DNA of 64,000 bases, from the NCBI GenBank assembly GCA_041665785.1, contig JBAYIE010000003.1, positions 62,001 to 126,000 of the forward strand, in the 5' to 3' direction. Source of the stretch: JBAYIE01 sp041665785 (GTDB lineage Bacteria > Bacteroidota > Bacteroidia > UKL13-3). This document shows positions 45,824-54,670 of this stretch, piece after piece (within the stretch, counting starts at the first letter, position 1; each line of letters begins with the position of its first letter). Position numbers and translations under genes: made by a program. The notes under the pieces are model-generated. The model worked only from the letters and a program-made list of their open reading frames with translations. It did no database searches and had not been told where the DNA came from.

Positions 45824-45858
45824 GTTTACTTCGTAACCTTATTTATCTAATTCTTTTT

Positions 45859-46626
45859 ATGGCATTAATTCTCAAACGCCCATTTGTGGTATTCGACCTT
45901 GAAACTACCGGAATCAATATTTCTACCGACCGAATAGTAGAGCTGGCCTATATAAAAATTTTTCCCGATGGGAAGGAAGTAACCCAAACCATGCGGTTCA
46001 ACCCACAGATTCCTATTCCGGCAGAGGCAACCATGATCCATGGAATTTCCAACGAAGACGTTGCAAATGAGCCCGCATTTAAAACAAAGGCTTCGGAATT
46101 GGCAGAATTGTTTAAAGGCTGCGATTTCGGTGGCTTCAATTCCAATAAATTTGATTTTCCCATGTTGGTTGAAGAGTTTCTCAGGGCGGGAATAGAGTTT
46201 GATACCGATAACCGGAAATTTGTGGATGCACAACGCATTTTTCACATGATGGAACAGCGCACTTTAAAAGCGGCATACAAATTTTATTGCAACAAGGAAC
46301 TCATCGATGCGCATCAGGCTGAAGCAGATACACGCGCTACGCTGGAAGTCTTATTAGCCCAGTTGGAGCGTTACCCGGAGTTGCGCAACGATATTGATTT
46401 CCTGCATCAGTATTCGGGCATGGATCGCAATGTAGATCTGGCAGGACGTATGATGATGAACGACAAAAAGCAGGTTGTATTCGCGTTTGGAAAACACCGC
46501 AACAAAACGGTACAGGAAGTTTTCAAAGCCGAACCCAGCTATTATCAATGGATGCTGGATGGCGATTTTCCACTGGATACCAAACGTAAACTGACCAAAT
46601 TGTATATCGAATACCGGAAAGGTTAA
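45859..46626 (+). CDS. DnaQ-like 3'-5' exonuclease with C-terminal DUF3820 domain
   Basis: 255-aa DEDDh exonuclease. Exo I is VFDLETTGI (Asp13, Glu15), with ISTDRIVELAY following. Exo II is GGFNSNKFDFPML, and Exo III is DAHQAEADTRATL (His, Asp). Residues about 205-253 (VFAFGKHRNKTVQEVF, YYQWMLDGDFPLDTK) form the DUF3820 module seen on many such exonucleases. A role in DNA or RNA end processing is likely; the substrate is unknown. The 3' end directly abuts the convergent queA stop. Confidence 0.92.
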   Translation: MALILKRPFVVFDLETTGINISTDRIVELAYIKIFPDGKEVTQTMRFNPQIPIPAEATMIHGISNEDVANEPAFKTKASELAELFKGCDFGGFNSNKFDFPMLVEEFLRAGIEFDTDNRKFVDAQRIFHMMEQRTLKAAYKFYCNKELIDAHQAEADTRATLEVLLAQLERYPELRNDIDFLHQYSGMDRNVDLAGRMMMNDKKQVVFAFGKHRNKTVQEVFKAEPSYYQWMLDGDFPLDTKRKLTKLYIEYRKG

Positions 46627-47856
46627 TCAACCTTCGCGATAAAGAATCGAACTATCGCCATAACTCAGAAATCGAAAATCCTGTGCTAACGCATAATCAT
46701 AAATTTTTTTCCATGCCTGTCCGGCAAAAGCCGCAACCAATAGCAACAAGGTATTGCCCGGTTGATGGAAATTGGTAACGAGGATGTCGACCATACGGAA
46801 GGTATAACCGGGCGCAATCAAAATAGAAGTAGACCCGCTGATTTCATCCAGCTGATGCTTCTCCATATAGTTTAAAAGAATTTCCAACGCCGTTGCAGAT
46901 TCGGGTTTATTATCCGCCATTTCATAGACCTCCCATTGACTGAGATGAAATGGATTTTCATTGTTTTGGCTGAGCTTAACGCCAAACCAGTACAGGCTCT
47001 CGAGCGAACGGGTAACAGTGGTTCCAACGGCCACAATGGGCTGTTTTTGTTTCAGCTGCAATTGTAAGGATCGAATAGCATCGATTAGAAAAACAAGTTG
47101 TTCTTCATGCATGTCGTGCCCTTCGAGGTTGTCTGATTTGACGGGTTTAAAGGTTCCTGCACCAACATGCAGCGTAATTTCAGTGTGCCGTATTTTTTTT
47201 TGTGCCAGCGATTGCATGACTGCCGGAGTAAAATGCAAACCGGCTGTAGGTGCAGCTACCGATCCATCCCAGCGGGCGTAAATGGTTTGATACGTTTGTT
47301 CATCACTGGCTGTATTCTCCCGGTTTAAATAGGGTGGAAGGGGCAATAACCCCGCATGTTGCAGTACATCGGCAAAATGCAAACCGGCAGGTTCCCATTG
47401 AAAACGTATGATGGCCATATCATCTAAGCGTTCCACCAAATGTGCCGATAATACGATGGTTTGATTTACCTGCATCATTTGCAACTGCAGCGTTTCATCG
47501 GGTTTCCAACGTTTGCTGTTTCCCACCATGCATTTCCAGGTGCACGAACCTGTACTGTTGAGGTTGTGCAAATGATCGGGCGGTGAAACCGGATCGATGC
47601 AAAAAATTTCGATTTGTGCACCGGTCGCACGATGAAATAAAATACGCGCATGAATAACCCTGGTATTGTTGAAGACAATCAGGCTGTGTTCCGGAATATA
47701 GTTTGTGATCTGCTCAAACGTTGCGCTTGAAATTTGCTGATTGCGGAATACCAGCAATTTCGAAGCATCCCGGTTTTCCAACGGGAATCGGGCAATGCGT
47801 TCGTCGGGCAGTTGATAGCTATAATCAGCCATCCGTAAGTTTTTCGGATGAGTCAT
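46627..47856 (-). CDS. queA: S-adenosylmethionine:tRNA ribosyltransferase-isomerase QueA
   Basis: Transfers the ribose of SAM to preQ1-tRNA, giving epoxyqueuosine, 409 aa from ATG 47856 (MTHPKNLRMADYSYQLP) or 401 aa from ATG 47832. A frame open to 48021 overlaps the enoyl-CoA hydratase gene by 130 bp and is unlikely. Family marks are IARFPLENRDASKLLVF, VFNNTRVIHARI, APTAGLHFTPAVM, and TLHVGAGTFKPVK. QueE, acting earlier in the pathway, lies at 8.9 kb, so queuosine synthesis is expected. Confidence 0.95.
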   Translation of the reverse strand: MTHPKNLRMADYSYQLPDERIARFPLENRDASKLLVFRNQQISSATFEQITNYIPEHSLIVFNNTRVIHARILFHRATGAQIEIFCIDPVSPPDHLHNLNSTGSCTWKCMVGNSKRWKPDETLQLQMMQVNQTIVLSAHLVERLDDMAIIRFQWEPAGLHFADVLQHAGLLPLPPYLNRENTASDEQTYQTIYARWDGSVAAPTAGLHFTPAVMQSLAQKKIRHTEITLHVGAGTFKPVKSDNLEGHDMHEEQLVFLIDAIRSLQLQLKQKQPIVAVGTTVTRSLESLYWFGVKLSQNNENPFHLSQWEVYEMADNKPESATALEILLNYMEKHQLDEISGSTSILIAPGYTFRMVDILVTNFHQPGNTLLLLVAAFAGQAWKKIYDYALAQDFRFLSYGDSSILYREG

Positions 47857-47890
47857 GCAGAGTGGATTCGCAAGATTTATGTTCCTGCTT

Positions 47891-48670
47891 TTATTTCCCT
47901 TTGAATTTCGGAGCCCGTTTTTCGATGAATGCCTGCATGCCTTCCTGTTGATCTTCGCTGGCAAAACACATATAGAAATTTTTGCGTTCAAAATACAATC
48001 CTTCCTGCAAGCCCGATTCAAAAGCTTTTAAAACTGATTCTTTTGCCAGACGAACAGCCACCGGTGATTGCTGACTGATTTCTTTGGCCAGTTTTACAGC
48101 TTCGTCGAGGTATACTTCATCGGGAACCACTTTATTAATCAACCCTGCACTTAAAGCTTCATCGGCAGTAATAAATCTTCCGGTAAGCACCATTTCCATT
48201 GCCAATGCTTTACCAACTGCTCTTGTTAAACGTTGCGTACCGCCTGCACCCGGCATGATGCCGATTTTGATTTCCGGTTGCCCGAATTTGGCCGATTCGC
48301 CGGCTACAATCATATCGCAGGTCATGCACAATTCGCAGCCACCTCCCAAAGCAAACCCCGAAACAGCAGCTATAATGGGTTTACTTGTTTTGCGGATTTG
48401 ATCCCAGGTAGAAAACTGGTCAATCTTCAACATATCAATGGCCGTGTGATTCTCCATCTGTTTGATATCGGCACCGGCTGCAAAGGCGCGCTCGTTTCCT
48501 GTAATGATAATACAGCGTACGGCATCATCTTTATCCAGTTCAAGTAAAGCGTTTTTGAGTTCCTGCATCAGTTGCAGATTCAATGCATTCAGTTCCTTAG
48601 GCCTGTTCAGGCGGATAAGGGCTATCATGGGCTGGTATTGTGGTTCTACCAGAATAAATTCGTAGGTCAT
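47891..48670 (-). CDS. Enoyl-CoA hydratase, crotonase family
   Basis: 259-aa cytosolic enzyme hydrating trans-2-enoyl-CoA in beta-oxidation. The oxyanion-hole segment AFAAGADIKQME and the catalytic glutamates in GGGCELCMTCDM and FGQPEIKIGIMPGAGGTQRL are all present, so a true hydratase rather than another crotonase is likely. FIEKRAPKFKGK is the typical end. It precedes queA with a 34 bp gap on the same strand. Confidence 0.95.
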   Translation of the reverse strand: MTYEFILVEPQYQPMIALIRLNRPKELNALNLQLMQELKNALLELDKDDAVRCIIITGNERAFAAGADIKQMENHTAIDMLKIDQFSTWDQIRKTSKPIIAAVSGFALGGGCELCMTCDMIVAGESAKFGQPEIKIGIMPGAGGTQRLTRAVGKALAMEMVLTGRFITADEALSAGLINKVVPDEVYLDEAVKLAKEISQQSPVAVRLAKESVLKAFESGLQEGLYFERKNFYMCFASEDQQEGMQAFIEKRAPKFKGK

Positions 48671-48708
48671 ACTCTTTAATTGTAATGCAATATTAAGGGA
48701 TAAGATGA

Positions 48709-48849
48709 AATGAAAAATTAAGAATTAAGAATGCGTTACCCACCATAGCGCAGCGGGAATAATGAATAATGAAAAATTAAGAATTAAGAATTAAGAATTA
48801 AGAATTAAGAATGCATTGCCCTCCATAGCTTTAACAGAGGTGGGAATAA
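48709..48849. repeat. Duplicated element with variable AATTAAG heptamer array
   Basis: Two copies of a unit starting AATGAAAAATTAAGAATTAAG and continuing ATGC[GA]TT[AG]CC and CCATAGC occur at about 48709-48765 and 48769-48849. The first has two to three AATTAAG heptamers and the second about six, an obvious slippage tract. The rest of the 48671-48999 gap shows nothing else. Neither flanking gene is disrupted. Confidence 0.8.
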
Positions 48850-48999
48850 GGAGATGGCCTTTCACATAAGTCGGACTTCAATTTACATTCTTGTGAATGA
48901 TAAAAGGGTTAAAGAAGATGAACTTCTTCAGCAAATTTTGTCAGAAATACAAAATCAGAAATACAAAAGGTTTGAATGAATGAAAACAGATAAAAAAAA

Positions 49000-49605
49000 T
49001 TAGAATTCCAACGGAAGAAAATCCAGTTCTTTTATTAATCCATTCGGACAAGCATGATCGACAAAGCGGAATTTGTCTTCGTATTCTTTACGGGTGGTGA
49101 TCCATTTGTAAGTAGTTACATCACCCTGGTAAAGCGGCCAGTTGATGGTATATTCCCACAGTACCAGATTGCGTTGTGCATCAGCAATTTCTATGGTAAA
49201 TACAGCAGTGGTATTTTCGTTGTCATGATCGTGGGCATATAATTTCACCTCTTTGTCGCTTATGATTTTAGCACGTTCAATAATAAAGGTATTCATGCCT
49301 TCCAGTTTCCAGTAAATAATCAGTTTCTGATCCTGAATCTTGATTTTAGGCGTAATCCCGTTGCATGGTTTGTACACCACATAACCTTGATGATCGCGTT
49401 CCAGCGATGTCCAGCCACCTTCAATATCCGCTATAGAATTCCATGCTTCGGGCAATGATTCAGGCAATACCCTTTTGGCTTCTGTCAAATCAACCTGTGC
49501 GTTTTGCTGAGTCGTTTTTTCAGTACCCGGTACAGAATTTTCATTCGACTGCTTGCACGATAAAAACAAGGTAAAAAGCAGAGCCAGGGGTAGAATTTTT
49601 TTCAT
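49000..49605 (-). CDS. Hypothetical lipoprotein
   Basis: 201 aa with lipobox LFLSC (Cys17), followed by a Ser/Asn/Thr-rich linker (KQSNENSVPGTEKTTQQN) and one beta-rich domain (residues about 50-200, SLERDHQGYVVYKPCNG, LIIYWKLEGMNTFIIERAKI, VLWEYTINWPLYQG). No family recognised. It stands alone about 160 bp downstream of the histidine kinase gene on the same strand, with its own upstream region. Confidence 0.65.
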   Translation of the reverse strand: MKKILPLALLFTLFLSCKQSNENSVPGTEKTTQQNAQVDLTEAKRVLPESLPEAWNSIADIEGGWTSLERDHQGYVVYKPCNGITPKIKIQDQKLIIYWKLEGMNTFIIERAKIISDKEVKLYAHDHDNENTTAVFTIEIADAQRNLVLWEYTINWPLYQGDVTTYKWITTRKEYEDKFRFVDHACPNGLIKELDFLPLEF

Positions 49606-49762
49606 AACATTTTCCGGATGGGGTAATCAAATGTAGTGAAATCGGATGCAGTTGTTTGAGGCGAAACATAATTTAATTGTTTCTTAATCTCATTGCAGGT
49701 CCTGATGGGCAAAGGATTTGATAAGCTGAGTAGATTGCAGATCCTAACAAATGTTTGGAACA

Positions 49763-50815
49763 CTAATTTTGTAAGTCTTTGCTCAGGGTAAAGCTAAAGG
49801 TGGTTCCAATACCGGGTGAGCTGCGCACATGAATGGTTTGGTTATGGGCTTCAATGATATGTTTAACAATGGCAAGACCCAAACCTGTTCCTCCCGGTCC
49901 ACTTTCGCGCGAACGGCTTTTGTCAACTCTGTAAAAGCGCTCAAAGATACGAGATAGGTGTTCCTGCGAAATTCCTTCCCCATCATCGCTTATTTCAACC
50001 AGAATATTTTCATCCATATCAAAATAGGTGGCCGTTACGGTACCATTTTCTTTGCCGTATTTAATAGCATTGTTTACAAGATTTACCAGCACCTGACGAA
50101 TGCGGTATTTGTCGGCAGAAACCCAAAATGGTTTATTGCTGCCGTCTCGTATGAGCAGCCCGGTTCCTCTTTCTTTGGCACGTACCTCCAGTTGTTCGTA
50201 TACATCTTTCAACAACGTGTTTACATCAAAGCGTTCAAATTCCATCACCAGTTCTCCCGACTCCAGCTGTGATATCGCCAATAAATCGGCCACCAGATCG
50301 CTGAGCCGGTCTACACTTTTGGCTGCTTTAGAGAGAAAGCGCATATTTACCTCGGGATCGTTCAATGCACCATCAATCAAGGTGTGCAGGTAACCCTGAA
50401 TATTAAAAATAGGGGTTTTGAGTTCGTGCGAAACATTGCCCAGAAATTCTTTCCTGAAATCGGCAAGGCGTTTCAATTCTTCCATTTGTTCGTTTTGATC
50501 GCGAGCCCATGTAATCACTTCCTTGTTTATTTTTTGAATCGGATCTGAACGCCAACCCATATTGCTGCCCTTGGCATCGTATTTTTTGGTTTTGAGGCTG
50601 TGAATGGTTTTATAAATAAGCTTGATGCGGTCGTATATAAAATACTGCAACGCATAAAAGTATAGGGCGAATGAAAGGATGAAAACAGCCATTCCGGCAA
50701 TGGTTACAGTAAGCAAAGCCCCTTCTGTTGCCCAAAAAAGCAATGCACTGATAAGGATCGTAAGTACGAGTGAAATGATTAAAGCTATGGAAACCGGCTT
50801 CGGGTTACGGATCAT
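49763..50815 (-). CDS. phoR: Sensor histidine kinase, PhoR-like
   Basis: 350-aa kinase with two N-terminal helices (about 8-30 and 34-57) and almost no periplasmic part, so it probably senses through its membrane region or a partner. The phosphoacceptor is His130 in FLGNVSHELKTPIFNIQG. ATPase boxes follow: N box VNLVNNAIKYG, G1 DDGEGI and G2 GPGGTGLGLAIVKHI. It overlaps the regulator gene by 4 bp. In the Pst-PhoU model, PhoR-type kinases lack a large sensor domain, which fits. The Pho label comes from architecture plus the PHO-box-like repeats, not from direct evidence. Confidence 0.85.
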   Translation of the reverse strand: MIRNPKPVSIALIISLVLTILISALLFWATEGALLTVTIAGMAVFILSFALYFYALQYFIYDRIKLIYKTIHSLKTKKYDAKGSNMGWRSDPIQKINKEVITWARDQNEQMEELKRLADFRKEFLGNVSHELKTPIFNIQGYLHTLIDGALNDPEVNMRFLSKAAKSVDRLSDLVADLLAISQLESGELVMEFERFDVNTLLKDVYEQLEVRAKERGTGLLIRDGSNKPFWVSADKYRIRQVLVNLVNNAIKYGKENGTVTATYFDMDENILVEISDDGEGISQEHLSRIFERFYRVDKSRSRESGPGGTGLGLAIVKHIIEAHNQTIHVRSSPGIGTTFSFTLSKDLQN

Positions 50816-51489
50816 GCTTCAAATTTATAGCCAACTCCTTTAACTGTCCCAATAAATTCGTCGCCTAATTTTTCACGCAATTTCCGGATATGCACATCAA
50901 TAGTGCGGTCAACCACCAACACGTCATCGCCCCATACTTTTTCCAAAATATTTTCACGGGTAAAAACCTTTCCGGGCTTACCGGCCAACAAGTACAGCAA
51001 TTCAAATTCTTTTCGCGCCAATTGAATTTTCTGACCGTGCTTGTACACCAGAAAAGTTTCCCTGTCTATTACCAGATCGCCTGCCGTAATCTTGGTTTCA
51101 ACGGCCTCTTTGTTGGTACGACGGAGTATGGCATTGATGCGGCTGATCAATACCCGTGGTTTTATAGGTTTGGCGATATAATCATCGGCACCTGCGTTAA
51201 ATCCGGCCAATTCTGAATATTCTTCGGAACGGGCAGTCAGAAACACCACAAAAATTTTAGAAAGTGCCGGATCGGATTTGATTTGTTTGCAGGTTTCGAT
51301 ACCATCCAGTACCGGCATCATTACATCAAGTAAAATCAGATCGGGTTTGATCTTGCCCGCTTGCTGCAGTGCTTCCTGACCATTGTGAGCCAGATACACT
51401 TCGTATCCTTCTTTTTTCAGGTTGTATTGAATGAACTCGAGTATATCGTCTTCATCATCTACGACCAGGATTTTGTAAGATTCAACCAT
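50812..51489 (-). CDS. phoB: Response regulator, PhoB/OmpR family
   Basis: 225 aa. The receiver domain has the acidic pocket DDEDD (11-15), the phosphoacceptor Asp55 in LILLDVMMP, and conserved Thr and Lys in FLTARSEE and DDYIAKPIKP. The C-terminal winged helix (about 130-225) contains LARKEFELLYLLAGKPGKVFTRENILEKVWG, VDVHIRKLREKL-type residues and a closing VKGVGYKFEA, typical of OmpR/PhoB DNA-binding domains. The regulator precedes and overlaps its kinase. A hexamer direct repeat lies upstream (51521-51559), suggesting autoregulation. Confidence 0.9.
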   Translation of the reverse strand: MVESYKILVVDDEDDILEFIQYNLKKEGYEVYLAHNGQEALQQAGKIKPDLILLDVMMPVLDGIETCKQIKSDPALSKIFVVFLTARSEEYSELAGFNAGADDYIAKPIKPRVLISRINAILRRTNKEAVETKITAGDLVIDRETFLVYKHGQKIQLARKEFELLYLLAGKPGKVFTRENILEKVWGDDVLVVDRTIDVHIRKLREKLGDEFIGTVKGVGYKFEA

Positions 51490-51520
51490 GATTGATTTTT
51501 TGGTAAGATTCGACGAATCT

Positions 51521-51559
51521 TCTTATTCCAATATTACGCAAAGATTAAGTAATTGTTAA
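51521..51559 (-). promoter_or_regulatory. Candidate PHO box upstream of the phoB-like gene
   Basis: On the minus strand hexamers TTAACA, TTAATC, GTAATA and ATAAGA follow at exactly 11-bp intervals, ending 32 bp before the start codon. The first two are as strong as at pstS; the last two match 4 of 6 positions. This parallels the pstS upstream array. Binding is inferred. Confidence 0.4.
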
Positions 51560-51639
51560 ATAGTCTGAAGTGCATTAATCATCTCAATTACATTAAATCC
51601 GGAACAAACCGGCATAATCACCAATCCATTTTTTCCGGC

Positions 51640-51849
51640 TTATGATTTTTTGAGGAATTCGGTGCGCAGCACCATTTGTTGTTTGTCTACACGACCTTCA
51701 ATCTCTGCCGGAGTGTTTGTTAAGCGTATGTTTTTTACAACGGTTCCGCGTTTGATCACACCTGAAGATCCTTTTACTTTCAGGTCTTTGATTACGACTA
51801 CAGAGTCGCCTTCATTTAATAAATTGCCGTTGCTGTCTTTGGTTTCCAT
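51640..51849 (-). CDS. Short PhnA/YjdM-type protein
   Basis: 69 aa equivalent to the C-terminal domain of PhnA/YjdM proteins (SNGNLLNEGDSVVVIKDLKVKGSSGVIKRGTVVKNIRL). It lacks the N-terminal zinc-ribbon cysteines of the long form, since the frame begins METKDSNG with no Cys. The name comes from an old association with phosphonate use, but biochemical function is not shown. Small SH3-like beta fold expected. It is between the phoB-like gene and the acidic protein gene. Confidence 0.85.
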   Translation of the reverse strand: METKDSNGNLLNEGDSVVVIKDLKVKGSSGVIKRGTVVKNIRLTNTPAEIEGRVDKQQMVLRTEFLKKS

Positions 51850-51864
51850 GAGATAGAAATTTTG

Positions 51865-52500
51865 TTATTGTTGGTAAAATTCAAGAAGAGTATAATATAA
51901 ACTTACTTCAACCGGAGTAATGTCTGATGGCAAATTAATGGGTTGATCGGGTTGTGAAAAGAAAAGGAACAAGGGTACAAATAGGTCCTTAAGCTCAGGA
52001 TTTATGGAGATTGCCCTCGCTGTTTTTATTAATTCTTCCGGATCGGCATCCACCAGTTCGGCATTGGTGATGATCTCTTCATAAATTTTGTATTCATCCT
52101 GAAATTCATCTTCATCAATCAACAGGAATTCATTTAAAAAATCTTCCAGTTCAATTTCTACATCGTTGTCTCTAGCCTCTGTTAAATACAACGTGATGTT
52201 GAGTAATTCGGTTCCACGTTCCAATGTTTTATCTTCAATGTCGAGCCACTCCGGAGTATCGAAATAGTTTTCGTCGCCATGTTTATCTTCGAGGTGATAC
52301 GACATCAGTAAATCAAAGGCATATTCTCCAACCGGAGCAAGTCTTGGATACAGCGAAAAGATCTGGTCGAATGCATTCACTTTTTCAAGAAATGAAATCT
52401 TCGACTCAATCAACGGATCCAATTCGTTGATGACCTTATCGGCAACAGCCGGTTGAAATGTTTGAAGGAGGGTATGGAGAGCGTTAAGGGATGCGTTCAT
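51865..52500 (-). CDS. Acidic hypothetical protein coupled to the pyrC homologue
   Basis: 211 aa, no signal peptide, strongly acidic (EIELEDFLNEFLLIDEDEFQDEYKIYEEII) and mostly helical. It starts inside the last codons of the dihydroorotase-like gene (4 bp overlap), so the two are translated together. No family recognised; it might be a partner of the degenerate dihydroorotase, which is speculation from coupling alone. Confidence 0.65.
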   Translation of the reverse strand: MNASLNALHTLLQTFQPAVADKVINELDPLIESKISFLEKVNAFDQIFSLYPRLAPVGEYAFDLLMSYHLEDKHGDENYFDTPEWLDIEDKTLERGTELLNITLYLTEARDNDVEIELEDFLNEFLLIDEDEFQDEYKIYEEIITNAELVDADPEELIKTARAISINPELKDLFVPLFLFFSQPDQPINLPSDITPVEVSLYYTLLEFYQQ

Positions 52501-53771
52501 GCGTATTTGTTGATTTGATCTTTATTGAAAGTTGCGATTATTTTTCCTTTCAACGTTTGTCCAAGCAAAGGGGAGTTGGAAGATCGGGAAAGGTTGTTTT
52601 TAGGAGTATAATTCCAGCTGGCTTTTGTATCGTAGAGACATAACTCAGCTATGCTGCCTTTGTTGATACTGACTTCCGGTAAGCGAAGAATGCGACGCGG
52701 TGCAGAAGTGAGTGCCTTGATTAAAATATCCTGGCTGATCGTTTTGGGTGCGTACATATTTAATAATGGAAACACCGTTTGCAATTGGATCATTCCCTGA
52801 GCAGCATATTCAAACTCCAGATCTTTACGTTCAGGGTCCTCCGGAGCATGATCGCTTACAATGCAATCGATGGTACCATCAGCAAGACCATCCCAGAGTG
52901 CTTTTTGGTCTTGTTTACTTCGAAGGGGGGGAGTAAGTTTAAAGTGGCTGTTGAAATCTTCAAGTTCGGTATCGGTCCAAATCAGATTGGCAACGCTAAC
53001 ATCACACGTTACCGGCAATTTGGCTTTTCTGGCTTTTCGGATCAGTTCTACGCTGCCTTTGGAAGAAATATGAGAAATATGAATCCGTGCCTGTGTATAT
53101 CGGGCCAGTTCAATATCGCGGTTTACTATCAGTTCTTCGGCTATATTCGGAATGCCCTTCAAGCCCAGGCGTGTACTCACTTCACCTTCATGCATCATTC
53201 CGCTACCGGCAATACTGGCGTCTTCAGCATGGGCCAAAATCAAGCTATTGAAAATGGTGGTGTATTGCATGGCCCTTTCCATAATGCCTGCTTGCATAAT
53301 GGTTTTGTTGCCATCGGTAAATCCAATGGCACCGGCCTGATGCATATCATACAGTTCGTTCATTTCAGCACCTTCCCGGTTATGCGTTATGGCTCCATAA
53401 GGTAAAATATGTACCGGAAGCGAATCGGCTTTGCGCAATATAAACTCGATGTCGGCTTTGGTTTGAACTGTAGGTTGCGTATTGGGCAGGCAGGCAAGGG
53501 TAGTAAATCCTCCGGCTGCAGCTGCTCTTGCGGCCGAATCAAGCGTTTCCTTTTGTTCAAAACCCGGGTCTCTCAGTGAAGCGCGCATATCTACAAAGCC
53601 GGGAGATAAGGTTTGCCCGGTGGCGTTCATCACTTTTACACCGGATTGTTTCATTTTACCTGAAGGAGAAATTTCCTGAATCAAACCGTTTTGCAGAAAA
53701 ACATCACATCGTTTGCCATGATAGGCAGATTGAGGATCACAAACGGTAGCCTGAGTAATGATGAGCTTCAT
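52497..53771 (-). CDS. pyrC: Dihydroorotase-family protein lacking the HxH metal motif
   Basis: 424-aa amidohydrolase-fold protein of the dihydroorotase class. Zinc-binding His-x-His after strand 1 is replaced: the sequence reads GFVDMRASLRDPG, with Arg63 and Ser65 at those positions. Other ligand equivalents remain: the Asp in AIGFTDGNKTI, His in LILAHAEDASI, His in IHISHISSKGSV, and the Asp-His in IVSDHAPEDPERKDLEFEYAAQGM. Similar HxH-less pyrC homologues are common in Bacteroidota and elsewhere can be structural partners of aspartate transcarbamoylase. It is probably a non-catalytic PyrC-like subunit, with a catalytic one expected elsewhere in the genome. Confidence 0.85.
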   Translation of the reverse strand: MKLIITQATVCDPQSAYHGKRCDVFLQNGLIQEISPSGKMKQSGVKVMNATGQTLSPGFVDMRASLRDPGFEQKETLDSAARAAAAGGFTTLACLPNTQPTVQTKADIEFILRKADSLPVHILPYGAITHNREGAEMNELYDMHQAGAIGFTDGNKTIMQAGIMERAMQYTTIFNSLILAHAEDASIAGSGMMHEGEVSTRLGLKGIPNIAEELIVNRDIELARYTQARIHISHISSKGSVELIRKARKAKLPVTCDVSVANLIWTDTELEDFNSHFKLTPPLRSKQDQKALWDGLADGTIDCIVSDHAPEDPERKDLEFEYAAQGMIQLQTVFPLLNMYAPKTISQDILIKALTSAPRRILRLPEVSINKGSIAELCLYDTKASWNYTPKNNLSRSSNSPLLGQTLKGKIIATFNKDQINKYA

Positions 53772-53847
53772 ATGTTTAAATTAGTCAAAGGTATTGTTCT
53801 GCATGGAAAAACCCAAAATTTACCTGTATGGGTTAGAAATCGCAGGG

Positions 53848-54498
53848 TTATTTCCAGCCTTTTTCTCCGAGCAACGGCACAAATGCAAAGGACTCCAGTT
53901 CAATGATTTTATGCGTGTGGATTCCTGTTTTTACCAATGAAATCATTTTTTGTGTTTTGAGATCACCAACCGGAATAACCATAATACCTCCCGTTTTCAA
54001 CTGACTTACCAGTGTTTCGGGAATAACCGGGGCACCGGCAGTTACAATGATCTTATCAAATGGAGCCATTTCTGCCCAGCCATGTGTTCCATCGCCCCAT
54101 TTTAAAAAAGGTTTATACCCCATTTCCTTCAACAACTTCACAGCTTTTTTATGCAGATCCTCCACACGTTCAATGCTGTATACCGTTGCGCCCATTTCCA
54201 TCAATATGGCTGCCTGATACCCTGATCCGGTACCGATTTCAAGAATTTTATCCTTTTTGTGTACGTGCAATACTTCGGTTTGATAGGCAACGGTATAAGG
54301 CTGCGAAATCGTTTGTCCGCTGCCTATCGGAAAAGCTTTATCCTGATAGGCATGCGTTTGAAAAGTTTTATTGAAGAAGAAATGCCGGGGTACTTTACCA
54401 ATGGCTTTTAATACGTCCTGATCTACAATTCCTTTATGTTCCAGCTCTTCTACCAGCTTTTTCCGGGCACCTTTATGAATATAATCGTCTTTTAACAC
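53848..54498 (-). CDS. pcm: Protein-L-isoaspartate O-methyltransferase
   Basis: SAM-dependent repair enzyme methylating isoaspartyl residues, 216 aa from GTG 54498 (then LKDDYIHKGARKKLVEELEHKG). That matches the usual N terminus. A TTG at 54540 would add 14 poorly conserved residues. Motif I is ILEIGTGSGYQAAIL, and the Pcm signatures AFPIGSGQTISQPYTVAYQTE and IIVTAGAPVIPETLVSQLKTGG are present. Monocistronic on the minus strand, divergent from the oxidoreductase-like gene. Confidence 0.93.
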   Translation of the reverse strand: MLKDDYIHKGARKKLVEELEHKGIVDQDVLKAIGKVPRHFFFNKTFQTHAYQDKAFPIGSGQTISQPYTVAYQTEVLHVHKKDKILEIGTGSGYQAAILMEMGATVYSIERVEDLHKKAVKLLKEMGYKPFLKWGDGTHGWAEMAPFDKIIVTAGAPVIPETLVSQLKTGGIMVIPVGDLKTQKMISLVKTGIHTHKIIELESFAFVPLLGEKGWK

Positions 54499-54670
54499 AG
54501 CAACAAATAACGCTATGTTGCGACAGGTTAGAGGAGGCAATTTTTAACATTGCGTGAATTCTCCGAATCAACTGTACACTTTTTAGTGTTTTGCCGAAAA
54601 GGCATCCTGTGAACGTGAATAAGTAAACATGTAGCCCGTAAGTCTATCCGGTACTTTTGATGAAGTACTT

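Noticed and set aside
47857..48021. Extended N terminus of queA
   Set aside because: Would overlap enoyl-CoA hydratase by 130 bp; QueA proteins normally start near the ATG chosen.
52779..53405. 208-codon open frame on the plus strand
   Set aside because: Antisense to the dihydroorotase homologue and without recognisable motifs.
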